A DNA stretch of 64,000 nucleotides from Streptomyces sp. ITFR-21 (GCF_031844685.1 NZ_CP134605.1:6422001-6486000), one strand, 5' to 3'; shown: positions 38,425 through 46,814, counted from the stretch's first letter. Numbers and translations are program-made. Notes: a model not told the origin generated them from the sequence alone.

Positions 38425-38470
38425 TCTTTCCTGTCGTCACGGGCGGGTCTTTCCTGTCGTCACGGGCGGG
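38425..38470 (-). repeat. perfect 23-bp tandem duplication at the lutA/lutB junction
   Basis: The unit tctttcctgtcgtcacgggcggg occurs at 38425-38447 and 38448-38470. It contains the lutB ribosome site (AGGAAAGA on the minus strand) and the last codons of lutA. With one copy, lutA would end at 38417 with an ATGA overlap on lutB; with two copies the frame shifts and lutA ends at 38437. Confidence 0.92.
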
Positions 38471-39237
38471 AGGGGGCGGGCCGGCCGGTAGGGCTCCTCT
38501 TGTGTCGAGGCCAGGATCTCGGCGAGGTGCACGGCCCGCAGCGGGGCCTCCCGGCGGCGCAGGATGCCGTCGAGGTGCATCAGGCAGGAGTTGTCCGCGC
38601 CGCACAGCACCTGGGCGCCGCTGTCCAGCGCGTGCCGGACCTTGTCCTCGCCCATCGCGGCCGAGACGTCCGCATTCTTCACCGAGAAGGTGCCGCCGAA
38701 CCCGCAGCACTCCTCGGCGCCCTCCAACTCCCGCAGCTCCAGGCCCCGTACGGCCTCCAGCAGCCGCCGGGGCCGCTCGCCGAGCCCCAGCAGCCGCAGC
38801 CCGTGGCAGGAGGGGTGGTAAGTGACGGTGTGCGGGAAGTGCGCGCCCACGTCCGTCACCCCCAGTACGTCCACCAGGAACTCGGTCAGCTCGTACGTCT
38901 TCGGCACCGCGGCCGCCGCGGCCTCCGCCAGCCCGTCGTCACGCCCCTCGTCGGCGGCCCGTTCGGCGATCCGCGGGTAGTTGTCGCGGACCATCGCCGC
39001 GCAGGAGCCGGACGGGGTGACCACGTAGTCGTAGTCGTCGAACGCGGCGGCGTACCGGCGCACCAGCGGTTCGGTCTCGTGCCGGTAGCCGGTGTTGAAC
39101 TGCGGCTGCCCGCAGCAGGACTGCGCCGCCGGGAAGCCGACCTCCACGCCGAGCCGCTCCAGCAGGGTGACGACCGCCCGCCCGGTGTCCGGGTACAGCA
39201 GGTCGTTGACGCAGGTCACGAAGAGGGCTACACGCAC
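38437..39237 (-). CDS. lutA: lactate utilization protein A
   Basis: This 266-residue protein has two CCG domains, each with a cysteine cluster: 'QSCCGQPQFNTGY' (~40-52) and 'EECCGFGGTFSVKNADVS' (~195-212), plus 'TPSGSCAAMVRDNYP' and 'TYHPSCHGLR'. It is the catalytic-side subunit of lutABC, which oxidises L-lactate to pyruvate. The last residues ('TTGKTRP') are altered by the tandem duplication described at this junction. Confidence 0.94.
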   Translation of the reverse strand: MRVALFVTCVNDLLYPDTGRAVVTLLERLGVEVGFPAAQSCCGQPQFNTGYRHETEPLVRRYAAAFDDYDYVVTPSGSCAAMVRDNYPRIAERAADEGRDDGLAEAAAAAVPKTYELTEFLVDVLGVTDVGAHFPHTVTYHPSCHGLRLLGLGERPRRLLEAVRGLELRELEGAEECCGFGGTFSVKNADVSAAMGEDKVRHALDSGAQVLCGADNSCLMHLDGILRRREAPLRAVHLAEILASTQEEPYRPARPLPPVTTGKTRP

Positions 39238-39326
39238 GGGGACTCCCCGTCGCCGGCGGTCCGGCCGGGCGGATGACGATCACACATGGGTCCATCCTGC
39301 CGCAACCGTGGGTCGTAGGGAAGCAG

Positions 39327-39337
39327 ACATCCGATGT
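39327..39337. promoter_or_regulatory. candidate operator upstream of lutA
   Basis: The 11-bp palindrome acatc-c-gatgt lies about 90 nt upstream of lutA, in the only intergenic stretch serving the lut genes. A GntR-type LutR regulator is known for other bacteria; none is encoded in this window. This is a motif guess. Confidence 0.3.
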
Positions 39338-39357
39338 TTCTGCGGCCCCCTGACCGC

Positions 39358-39582
39358 CTACTGATGCCGCCCCTCCGGACGGCGCCGGGCCCGCCGGTCC
39401 GCGACCGGGTCCGCCAGCAGCGCCGGCACCGCGCAGAGCACGGCCACCACGGCCGCGACGACGACGGGCGACCAGCCGGCGTCGCCCAGCAGCGCCGCGG
39501 CCATCAGTACCACCGCGGCCAGGGCGGCGACCGCGGACACCCCGGACAGCGCCGTCCTCCAGTTCTGTGTCCCCATCCCCAC
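39358..39582 (-). CDS. small two-helix membrane protein
   Basis: This 74-residue protein has two hydrophobic stretches ('VSAVAALAAVVLMAAALLG' and 'VVVAAVVAVLCAVPALLADPV') and a basic tail (RRARRRPEGRHQ). It starts 3 nt after the flavoprotein stop and is probably cotranscribed with it. No function can be given. Confidence 0.65.
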   Translation of the reverse strand: MGMGTQNWRTALSGVSAVAALAAVVLMAAALLGDAGWSPVVVAAVVAVLCAVPALLADPVADRRARRRPEGRHQ

Positions 39583-39585
39583 AAC

Positions 39586-40701
39586 CTAAAGGGTGGCCGC
39601 CTCCCGCGCCGCGGCAACGGGAGGACTTACCCTGCCGGAGGACAGCAGCGCCCGGATGTCGTGAACCGCGCCGCGCCCGGCCCGGTTGGCGCCTATCGTG
39701 CTCGCCGAGGGCCCGTAGCCGATCAGGTGGATCCGCGGGTCCTTCACCGCCCGGGTGCCCTCCACCCGGATGCCGCCGCCCGGTTCCCGCAGCCGCAGCG
39801 GTGCCAGATGGTCCAGCGCCGCCCGGAAGCCGGTCGCCCACAGGATCACGTCGGCGTCCAGGGTGCGGCCGTCGGCCCAGGCCACGCCGTGCGGGGTGAT
39901 CCGCTCGAACATCGGCTGCCGGCGCAGGACGCCGCGCTCCTGAGCGGCGCGGACCGCCTCCGTCGCCGCCAGCCCGGTGACGCCGACCACGCTCTGCGGC
40001 GGCAGTCCCCGCCGGACCCGCTCCTCCACCAGCGCGACGACGGACCGGCCCCACTCCTCGTCGAAGGGGGCGTCGCGGAAGACGGGCGGCCTGCGGGTCA
40101 CCCAGGTGGTGCGCGCCACCTCGGCCAGTTCGATCAGCAGCTGTACGGCGGAGGTGCCACCGCCGACCACCACCACGTGCCGGCCCGCGAACCCGGCCGC
40201 GCCCCGGTAGCCCGCGGTGTGCAGCTGCCGTCCCAGGAAGGTCTCCTGCCCCGGGTAGTACGGTACGAACGGCCGGTCCCAGGTGCCGGTGGCGTTGATC
40301 AGCGCCCGGGCGGCCCAGACGCCCGCGTCGGTCTCCACCCGCAGCCGGCCGCCGGCCCCCTCGCGTACCGCCCGCACGTCCACCGGCCGGCGCACCTGGA
40401 GGTCGAAGGCCCTCTCGTACCGCGCGAAGTAGGCCCCGACCACCTCGGACGAGGGCCGCCCCGGATCGGCGTCCCCCATCGGCAGTCCGGGCAGGTCGTG
40501 CACCCGGTGCGCCTTGCCGTAGGTCAACGACGGCCAGCGGTACTGCCAGGCGCCCCCGGGCGCGGGGGAGTGGTCCAGGGCGACGAAGCCGGGGCCGGGC
40601 TCGTAGCCCGCCCGGCGCAGGAAGTAGCCCGCCGACAGGCCCGCCTGGCCGGCGCCGACCACAGCCACCTCGGTGGTCCGCACGTCACCCGAGTCGTTCA
40701 T
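39586..40701 (-). CDS. FAD/NAD(P)-dependent oxidoreductase (flavin monooxygenase-like)
   Basis: This 371-residue protein has an N-terminal FAD motif 'VAVVGAGQAGLSAGYFLRRAG' and, near 165, a second nucleotide-binding motif 'HVVVVGGGTSAVQLL'. Between them lies 'YFARYERAFDLQV', and later 'VILWATGFRAALDHLAPL'. The arrangement is that of CzcO/YdcS-like flavin monooxygenases and Baeyer-Villiger relatives. The diagnostic BVMO fingerprint is not evident, so substrate and reaction stay open. ATG at 40701 follows GGGGGAAG. Confidence 0.87.
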   Translation of the reverse strand: MNDSGDVRTTEVAVVGAGQAGLSAGYFLRRAGYEPGPGFVALDHSPAPGGAWQYRWPSLTYGKAHRVHDLPGLPMGDADPGRPSSEVVGAYFARYERAFDLQVRRPVDVRAVREGAGGRLRVETDAGVWAARALINATGTWDRPFVPYYPGQETFLGRQLHTAGYRGAAGFAGRHVVVVGGGTSAVQLLIELAEVARTTWVTRRPPVFRDAPFDEEWGRSVVALVEERVRRGLPPQSVVGVTGLAATEAVRAAQERGVLRRQPMFERITPHGVAWADGRTLDADVILWATGFRAALDHLAPLRLREPGGGIRVEGTRAVKDPRIHLIGYGPSASTIGANRAGRGAVHDIRALLSSGRVSPPVAAAREAATL

Positions 40702-41248
40702 GCCTGTACCAACTTCCCCCGGAAGGGAAAGCTTCCCGCCCTCCGGCGTCCTCCGGCGCCGGGCCGGGCGCCATCGGGCCGCCCGTGGCGGGGGAACCGG
40801 CCGCGCGCCGCTCGGAAACGGGGCCCGGCGGCCCCGCAGCGGCCGACCGCCGGCCCGTCTCCGTGCGGACGGGCGCTCCAGAGCGGGCGCGCCCCGGCCG
40901 GCGCCCGGCGGCGCGTCTTGAGCGGACCGCGACGACGGCTGGGCGCCGCCACCCCCGGCACCCTCGCCCCGGTGCCGCCGGGGTGTCCGCGGGCCTGTGC
41001 CGCCTGCGGCGTCCCGGACGCCGGAGCACGCACCGTCCGGCGCAGGGCGCCCGGGGCCCGGGGCGTTCTCGCTGCCGGCGTCAGCCGGTTCAGGCCCGCG
41101 GCGAGCGCGCGGCCGGGCCCGACGAGGCCGCGCCCGGCCACCGGCCCGCAGGGGCAGCCGCGCCGTGGCCGGCCGGCGGGGCTCCCGCCCGGGAGGCGGC
41201 CGGGAGCGCGGCGGCCCCGTGAAACACCCGGTCGGGCGCAGCCGCGGC
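40702..41248. other. 547-bp stretch without a supported gene
   Basis: The stretch is very GC-rich and Arg/Pro/Gly-rich in every frame, with no recognisable domain or sensible start. It lies behind the shortened GH3 gene and ahead of the flavoprotein gene on the same strand, so it may be decayed GH3 C-terminal sequence, but no GH3 motif is legible. Confidence 0.55.
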
Positions 41249-42067
41249 TCAGCGGTCTCCGCGCGTCGCGATCGGGCCGGTCGGCATGCGCGGCTCGCAG
41301 GCCCAGCGGCGCAGCCGCGCGACCCGTTCGGCGGCCTCCTCCAGGCGGGACACCGGCAGGTCGCCGTCGAAGACGGCACGCGCGGCGGCGGTGTGGATGG
41401 CCTCGCGTACGCCTTCCCCGCTGGCCGGGCCGAGCCGCAGCAGGTCGACGCCGGCGATCCAGGCCAGGACGGCGGCGCCGGGCACGCCCCAGCTGTCGAC
41501 GATCGCCGGGGCGTCCAGGGCGTCGCTGACCACGACGCCGCCGTAGCCGAGTTCGCCGCGCAGGATGCCGGTGATGGCGGGGGCGCTGAGGGCGGCGGGG
41601 ACGCCGTCGGCGTCCGGCACCGGGGTATGGCCCGCGGTGATCGCCCGGACGCCCGCCGCCGCTCCCTCGGCGAAGGGCCGCAGACTGCCGGCGCCGGTGA
41701 AGGGCCCGAGCGCACCGGCGACGCCGTGGGTCTGGAGGTCGGTGACGAAGACCCGGGTCTCGTCGGCGCGCAGTCCCGGCCGTACCCCCAGATGCAGATT
41801 GGCGCCCGCAGTGACGAGTTCGGCCGCCGCGGCGCTGCCGCCGCCCGGCCGGCGGGGGCCGGGGTGCCCGGTGAGCGCGTCCGGCAGGGCCGCCCGTACG
41901 GCGTCGGTGGTGGCGCGGGCGGCCGGACCGTAAGCGTGTACGGCGGCGCCTGGCGTACCGCGTTCCAGGCCGCGCAGCAGCCAGTCGGGCAGTGTGCCGT
42001 GGCGGCCCTCGATGGAGGGCAGGAGGCATGAGTCGACCAGCGTGGCGAGCCGGTGCAGCGCGTTCAC
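41249..42067 (-). CDS. shortened GH3 beta-N-acetylglucosaminidase-like protein, probably decaying
   Basis: This 272-residue frame keeps the outline of a family 3 glycoside hydrolase: 'LHRLATLVDSCLLPSIEG' at the start, 'AGVRAITAGHTPVPDADG' in the middle, 'LSAPAITGILRGELGYGG', and the nucleophile motif 'VVVSDALDAPAI' with its Asp. The 'KHFPGHG' loop that supplies the general acid in NagZ-type enzymes is missing, as are an N-terminal block and everything after the first domain; relatives are often 350-550 residues. The frame is open, so it is either an inactive remnant or a reduced protein. A dre-like site lies upstream. Confidence 0.65.
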   Translation of the reverse strand: MNALHRLATLVDSCLLPSIEGRHGTLPDWLLRGLERGTPGAAVHAYGPAARATTDAVRAALPDALTGHPGPRRPGGGSAAAAELVTAGANLHLGVRPGLRADETRVFVTDLQTHGVAGALGPFTGAGSLRPFAEGAAAGVRAITAGHTPVPDADGVPAALSAPAITGILRGELGYGGVVVSDALDAPAIVDSWGVPGAAVLAWIAGVDLLRLGPASGEGVREAIHTAAARAVFDGDLPVSRLEEAAERVARLRRWACEPRMPTGPIATRGDR

Positions 42068-42116
42068 GTCGGTGTCCCCCTTCGGGGCGCGGCGGGCAGG
42101 GTCCCAGGGCCTGCTG

Positions 42117-42132
42117 AATGGTACAGACCAAT
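42117..42132. promoter_or_regulatory. dre-like (DasR) operator
   Basis: aatggtacagaccaat matches the core of the DasR-responsive element (TGGTCTAGACCA) at 10 of 12 positions, with both TGGT/ACCA half-sites exact. It sits 50 nt upstream of the GH3 GTG. DasR, a GntR regulator answering glucosamine-6-phosphate, controls chitin and GlcNAc genes in streptomycetes. Confidence 0.6.
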
Positions 42133-42397
42133 CAAGGTCATCGGCAATCGCGCCACACCAATCCCATCAACCCCCATGACCTGAAGGCCCGTTGCGCCCG
42201 AGCCGGCGCGCCCGCGAACGTCCGGTCCCCGGCCCTCCGGGGTCCGTGGTCCGGATGCCCGTCGGTGAGGGAGCGGGACCGGCCGCGTCGCGGTCGTGAG
42301 GCGGAGGAGGGAGGCCGCGGTGTGTCGTCGGCCGGCGGGAACGCGGCGGGCGTGCGTACCGGGCCCCGCTCCGCCGCGCAGATCCCGACGGCAGGCC

Positions 42398-43585
42398 CTA
42401 GCGTCCCCCCGCGAGCGGCAGCGGCACCCCGCCGCCCGCGGCGGCCGGCACCCCGCCGGGCGGTGACGGCTGCGGCGCCAGCAGGCCGCGGGCGGCCAGC
42501 TCGGGCATGACGCCCTCGCCGAACCGGTACGCCTCCTCCAGGTGCGGGTAGCCGGACAGCACGAAGTGCTCCACGCCCAGCGCGTGGTACTCCTCGATGC
42601 GGTCCGCGATGTCCGCGTGGTCGCCGACCAGCGCCGTACCGGCGCCGCCGCGGACCAGACCGACGCCCGCCCACAGGTTCGGCGCGATCTCCAGCCGGTC
42701 GCGCCGTCCGCCGTGCAGCGCCAGCATCCGCTGCTGGCCCACCGACTCGCTGCGGCCCAGCGCCTGCTGCGCCGCCGCCACCGTGTCCTCGTCGAGTTCG
42801 GCGAGCAGCCGGTCCGCGGCCGCCCACGCCTGCGCCGCCGAGTCCCGCGCGATCACGTGCAGCCGGATGCCGAACCGGACCGTGCGGCCCTCGGCCCGCG
42901 CCAGCGAGCGGATCCAGTCCAGCTTCCCGCGCACCTGCTCGGGCGGCTCCCCCCAGGTCAGGTACACGTCACTGTACCTGGCGGCGACCGGCCCCGCGGC
43001 CGGCGAGGAGCCGCCGAAGAAGATCTCCGGCAGCGGGTCCGGCGGCAGCGCGGTCAGCCCGCCCCGCACCTGGTAGTGCTCGCCCTCGAAGTCGAACGGC
43101 CGGCCCTCCCACACCCCGCGCACCACCGACAGGAACTCCGCCGTGCGCGCGTACCGGCTGTCGTGGTCCAGGTGGTCGCCGAACCGCTGCTGCTCGGTGG
43201 CGTCACCGCCGGTCACCACGTTGAGCATCAGCCGCCCCCGGGCGATCCGCTGGAAGGTGGCCGCCATCTGCGCCGCGAGGACCGGCGAGACCAGTCCCGG
43301 CCGGAAGGCCACCAGGAACTTCAGTCGGCGGGTGTGCTGCGACAGCGCAGTCGTCGTCAGCCAGGCGTCCTCGCACCACGTGCCGGTCGGCGTCAGAACG
43401 CCCTCGAAGCCCAGTTGGTCGGCGGCGCGCGCGATCTGGGCGAGGTAGTCGATGTCGGGGGCGCGCACGCCGGCCGCAGGGGTGATCCGGGACCGCTCCA
43501 CGCCGCCGCCGGTGTAGGCGTGCCGGTCGACCAGCGTGCGGCCGTCGCCCCCGGTGGGCAGGAACCAGTGCAGGTGTACGGACAT
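42398..43585 (-). CDS. ssuD: FMNH2-dependent alkanesulfonate monooxygenase
   Basis: This 395-residue luciferase-like protein matches SsuD: the start 'VHLHWFLPTGGDGR', 'TWCEDAWLTTTALSQHTRRLKFLVAFRPG' (as two neighbouring segments), 'MLNVVTGGDATEQQRFGD', and 'EIFFGGSSPAAGPVAARYSDVYLTWGE'. It cleaves alkanesulfonates to aldehyde and sulfite when sulfate or cysteine is scarce. A flavin reductase and transporter are not in this window. A leaderless cysteine-containing leader peptide is encoded 178 nt upstream and should regulate it. Confidence 0.92.
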   Translation of the reverse strand: MSVHLHWFLPTGGDGRTLVDRHAYTGGGVERSRITPAAGVRAPDIDYLAQIARAADQLGFEGVLTPTGTWCEDAWLTTTALSQHTRRLKFLVAFRPGLVSPVLAAQMAATFQRIARGRLMLNVVTGGDATEQQRFGDHLDHDSRYARTAEFLSVVRGVWEGRPFDFEGEHYQVRGGLTALPPDPLPEIFFGGSSPAAGPVAARYSDVYLTWGEPPEQVRGKLDWIRSLARAEGRTVRFGIRLHVIARDSAAQAWAAADRLLAELDEDTVAAAQQALGRSESVGQQRMLALHGGRRDRLEIAPNLWAGVGLVRGGAGTALVGDHADIADRIEEYHALGVEHFVLSGYPHLEEAYRFGEGVMPELAARGLLAPQPSPPGGVPAAAGGGVPLPLAGGR

Positions 43586-43762
43586 GGGGCAGGAGCCTTT
43601 CCCTGGGTACGGGCGGGGGTGCCGGGTCACCCGCGCGGGACGCGCGCTCCCGGCGGCGGCGCGGGTCCCGGCGCGCGGCGGCTCCGGGGGCGGGGCGGCC
43701 GGACGGTCGCCCGAAGGTTCACGGTCGCCCGACGGTCCACCGCGGCAGCAGAGGACCGGGCG

Positions 43763-43846
43763 TCAACGGCAGCCGCGACACGCCGCGGACGTCACCCGCA
43801 GCAGGTCTATGTGACCGCGCGTGGTGAGCAGGCGGGGACGCGACAT
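43763..43846 (-). CDS. cysteine-containing leader peptide
   Basis: This 27-residue peptide has the actinobacterial sulfur-gene leader pattern: a basic start, 'TTRGHIDLLRVTSAAC', then a second Cys three residues on (Cys23 and Cys26). Its ATG lies 7 nt beyond TACGTT, so the mRNA is leaderless. Such upstream frames sense cysteine supply by ribosome stalling at the Cys codons and alter expression of the following gene, here ssuD. The GC-rich 177-nt gap can fold in several ways; I did not resolve the switch. Confidence 0.8.
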   Translation of the reverse strand: MSRPRLLTTRGHIDLLRVTSAACRGCR

Positions 43847-43852
43847 GCCGCG

Positions 43853-43882
43853 AACGTAGCGAGAGGTCCGTCAGCAGGTCAA
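43853..43882 (-). promoter_or_regulatory. promoter of the leader peptide and ssuD
   Basis: Reading leftward: TTGACC (43882 down to 43877), 18 nt, TACGTT (43858 down to 43853), 6 nt, then the leader ATG at 43846, which is the expected +1. Confidence 0.72.
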
Positions 43883-43935
43883 TGGCGCCTCGGCGCCCGT
43901 GCGGTGGACGGCCGCGGATGCACGATCATGGAGCA

Positions 43936-44358
43936 ATGGCCGACACCTTCACCACGCGCGTCATCGACGTCACCACCGGATCCACCGAGACGGTGCACGA
44001 TCTGACCGGCGCCTGCGCGTCCTTCCTGCACGACGCGGCACGGGGCCGCGACGGACTGCTCAGCGTCTTCGTCCCGCACGCCACCGCCGGGATCGCCCTC
44101 ATCGAGACCGGCTCCGGCAGCGACGGGGACCTGCTCGCCGCGCTGCGCGACCTGCTGCCCGCCGACGACCGCTACCAGCACCGCCACGGTCACCGCGGCC
44201 ACGGCCGCGACCACGTACTGCCCGCGTTCGTACCGCCGCACGCCACCCTGCCGGTGGTCGGCGGCCGGCTCGAACTCGGCACCTGGCAGTCCGTCGTCCT
44301 GGTCGACACCAACGTCGACAACGCCCGCCGCCAGGTCCGGCTCAGCTTCCTCGGCTGA
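43936..44358 (+). CDS. YjbQ/UPF0047 family protein
   Basis: This 140-residue single-domain protein has the family marks: 'VFVPHATAGIALIETGSGSD' (~45-64), the His-rich loop 'RYQHRHGHRGHGRDHVLP', 'PPHATLPVVGGRLELGTWQSVVLVD', and a final 'RRQVRLSFLG'. Some homologues have weak thiamine-phosphate synthase activity; the true role is uncertain. It diverges from the leader peptide/ssuD unit. Confidence 0.88.
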   Translation: MADTFTTRVIDVTTGSTETVHDLTGACASFLHDAARGRDGLLSVFVPHATAGIALIETGSGSDGDLLAALRDLLPADDRYQHRHGHRGHGRDHVLPAFVPPHATLPVVGGRLELGTWQSVVLVDTNVDNARRQVRLSFLG

Positions 44359-44366
44359 ACGGCCCC

Positions 44367-45431
44367 TCAGCCACCGCCCAGCACCTCCGCGAGGTCGTAG
44401 CCGGCCGGTTCCTCCAGCTGCGCGTACGTGCACTCCCCGGGCTCCCGGTCACCCCGCCAGCGGCGGAACCGGGCGGTGTGCCGGAAGCGGTCGCCCTGCA
44501 TGTGGTCGTAGGCGACCTCCGCCACCAGCTCGGGGCGCAGCGGCAGCCACGACAGGTCCTTCGTGCCGGTCCACCGGCTCGGCCCGCCGGGCAGCCGGTC
44601 GGCGGACTGCGCCTCCTCGCTGGCCCAGCGCTCCCACGGATGGCCCCGCACGCCGTCCATCCGCAGCGGCGCCAGCTCCGCCATCAGCGCCCGGCGCCCG
44701 GCCATCGGGAAGGACGCGCAGACCCCGACGTGCTGGAGGCGTCCGGCGCCGTCGTACAGGCCGAGCAGCAGCGAGCCGACCACCGGGCCGCTCTTGTGCA
44801 GCCGCAGGCCCGCCACCACGCAGTCCGCGGTCCGCTCGTGCTTGACCTTGACCATCACCCGTTCGCCCGGCCGGTACGGCAGCGCCGGCGGTTTGGCGAC
44901 CACGCCGTCCAGCCCCGCGCCCTCGAAGCGCTCGAACCAGTCGCGGGCCACCTCCAGGTCGTCGGTGGCGGGAGCGGTGAAGACCGGCGCCGAGGCGTCC
45001 CGCAGCACCCCGGTCAGCTCCTCGCGCCGCTCCCGCTGGGGCACGTCCATCAGTGACACGTCACCGAGCGCCAGCAGGTCGAAGGCGACGAAGCCGGCGG
45101 GTGTGGCGCCGGCCAGGAGGCGTACCCGGGAGTCCGCCGGATGGATCCGCTCCAGCAGGGCGTCGAAGTCCAGCCGCCCGTCACGGGCGATCACGATCTC
45201 CCCGTCCAGCACGCAGCGCGCCGGGACCCGGTCCCGCAGCGCGGCCACCACCTCGGGAAAGTACCGGGTCAGCGGCTTGCCGGAGCGGCTGCCCAGCTCG
45301 ATCTCGTCGCCGTCGCGGAAGACGACCGCCCGGAAGCCGTCCCACTTGGCCTCGTACAGCATGCCCGCCGGGATGGCCTTGGCGGCCTTCGCCAGCATCG
45401 GCCGGACCGGGGGCATCACGGGAAGGTCCAT
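44367..45431 (-). CDS. ATP-dependent DNA ligase (LigC type)
   Basis: This 354-residue stand-alone ligase has nucleotidyl-attachment motif I 'YEAKWDGFRA' with Lys29, 'CVLDGEIVI' (motif III/IIIa region), 'DGVVAKPPALPYRPGERVMVKVKHE' near 190-215 (motifs IV-V), and a C-terminal OB-fold with 'VAYDHMQGDRFRH'. It seals nicks using ATP, typically in non-homologous end joining or base excision repair. It is divergent from a stand-alone PolDom gene, 104 nt away. No Ku gene lies in the window. Confidence 0.93.
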   Translation of the reverse strand: MDLPVMPPVRPMLAKAAKAIPAGMLYEAKWDGFRAVVFRDGDEIELGSRSGKPLTRYFPEVVAALRDRVPARCVLDGEIVIARDGRLDFDALLERIHPADSRVRLLAGATPAGFVAFDLLALGDVSLMDVPQRERREELTGVLRDASAPVFTAPATDDLEVARDWFERFEGAGLDGVVAKPPALPYRPGERVMVKVKHERTADCVVAGLRLHKSGPVVGSLLLGLYDGAGRLQHVGVCASFPMAGRRALMAELAPLRMDGVRGHPWERWASEEAQSADRLPGGPSRWTGTKDLSWLPLRPELVAEVAYDHMQGDRFRHTARFRRWRGDREPGECTYAQLEEPAGYDLAEVLGGG

Positions 45432-45535
45432 GAGGACGATTGTGCTGGCGCGCGGGGGCCCGCGCCCGTCGGCGCGGGCCGGCGGACGCGCCCGCCGACG
45501 CGCGCCGCCCCGGCCGGCGGTCTAGCGTGTGGGGC

Positions 45536-46546
45536 ATGCCGGAGTCGCTGGAACTCACCGTCGGCGGGCGGACCGTCCGGGTGTCCCATCCGGACAAGGT
45601 GTACTTCCCGCAGCGCGGGCTCACCAAGGGCGACATCGCCCGCTACTACGCGAGCGTCGGCGAGGGCGTGCTGCGCGCGCTGCGGGACCGGCCGACCACG
45701 CTGCAGCGCTTCCCCGACGGTGTGGAGGGCGAGTACTTCTTCCAGAAGCGCGCCCCCAAGAACCTCCCGGAATGGATCCCGACCGGCCGGATCGCCTTCC
45801 CCAGCGGCCGGTTCGCCGACGAGATGTGCCCCACCGAGCCCGCAGCGGTGCTCTGGGCGGCCAACCTCGGCTGCCTGACCTTCCACCCCTGGCCGGTGCG
45901 GCGCGCCGACACCGAGCACCCCGACGAGCTGCGCATCGACCTCGACCCGCAGCCCGGCACGGGCTACGCCGACGCCGTACGCGCCGCTCTGGAGCTGCGG
46001 GACGTGCTCGAAGGGCTCGGCCTGACCGGCTGGCCCAAGACCTCCGGCGGGCGCGGCCTGCACGTCTTCGTGCCCATTGCCGCCGAATGGACCTTCACCC
46101 AGGTGCGCCGGTCGGCGATCGCGGTGGCCAGGGAACTGGAGCGGCGCGCCCCGGAGCGGATCACCACCGCCTGGTGGAAGGAGGAGCGCGGCAGCAGGAT
46201 CTTCGTGGACTACAACCAGACCGCCCGTGACCGTACGATCGCCGGCGCCTACTCGGTACGGCCCTTCCCGCACGCCCCGGTGTCCGCGCCGCTGCGCTGG
46301 GAGGAAGTGCCGGAGGCGGTGCCGGAGGACTTCGACCTGGTGACGATGCCGGGCCGGTTCGCCGAGCTCGGGGACGTGCACGCCGCCATGGACGAGCAGG
46401 CGTCCCGGCTGGACGCGGCACTCGAACTGGCCGCCCGCGACGAGGCCGAACACGGTCTCGCCGATCTCCCGTACCCGCCGGAGCACCCCAAGATGGACGG
46501 CGAGCCCAAGCGGGTGCAGCCCAGCCGGGCCAGGAAGCGGCCGTGA
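45536..46546 (+). CDS. LigD-type polymerase/primase domain protein
   Basis: This 336-residue protein is the PolDom (archaeo-eukaryotic primase fold) of LigD standing alone. It starts 'VSHPDKVYFP', continues 'GEYFFQKRAPKNLPEWI', has the metal-binding 'ELRIDLDPQPG' (Asp-x-Asp), 'TSGGRGLHVFVPI' with the conserved His, and 'IFVDYNQTARDRTIAGAYSVR'. It would fill gaps with ribonucleotides at double-strand breaks. TAGCGT at 45523-45528 ends 7 nt before the ATG, so the transcript is probably leaderless. A 13-bp hairpin follows. Confidence 0.93.
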   Translation: MPESLELTVGGRTVRVSHPDKVYFPQRGLTKGDIARYYASVGEGVLRALRDRPTTLQRFPDGVEGEYFFQKRAPKNLPEWIPTGRIAFPSGRFADEMCPTEPAAVLWAANLGCLTFHPWPVRRADTEHPDELRIDLDPQPGTGYADAVRAALELRDVLEGLGLTGWPKTSGGRGLHVFVPIAAEWTFTQVRRSAIAVARELERRAPERITTAWWKEERGSRIFVDYNQTARDRTIAGAYSVRPFPHAPVSAPLRWEEVPEAVPEDFDLVTMPGRFAELGDVHAAMDEQASRLDAALELAARDEAEHGLADLPYPPEHPKMDGEPKRVQPSRARKRP

Positions 46547-46587
46547 CCGGGGCCCGCGGGCGCCGGCAGGGGCAGCCGGCGGGAGTC

Positions 46588-46619
46588 CGGCCCGCCGCCG
46601 CGGCGACGGCGGCGGGCCG
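46588..46619 (+). terminator. hairpin after the PolDom gene
   Basis: Perfect 13-bp stem (cggcccgccgccg at 46588-46600 with 46607-46619) and a 6-nt loop, 42 nt behind the stop. Confidence 0.7.
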
Positions 46620-46814
46620 ACCGGTACGATCCCGCCCGCGCGGTCGTGGAGCACCGCCACCCGTGGCGCCGGGTTCGGCGCGGTGCCGATCGCGGCGTCC
46701 CGGCCCGGCGTGAACAGCGCGTTCACCGGCCGGGCGCCGTGCGGGTCCCGGCGGCGGGCGCCGCCGGCAGGCCCGGTACGGAGCCCGGCCGGTGAACGCC
46801 CGGCCGATCCGCGC

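Noticed and set aside
40702..41248. Arg/Pro-rich frames behind the GH3 gene
   Set aside because: No start signal, no conserved motif, and composition similar in all frames.
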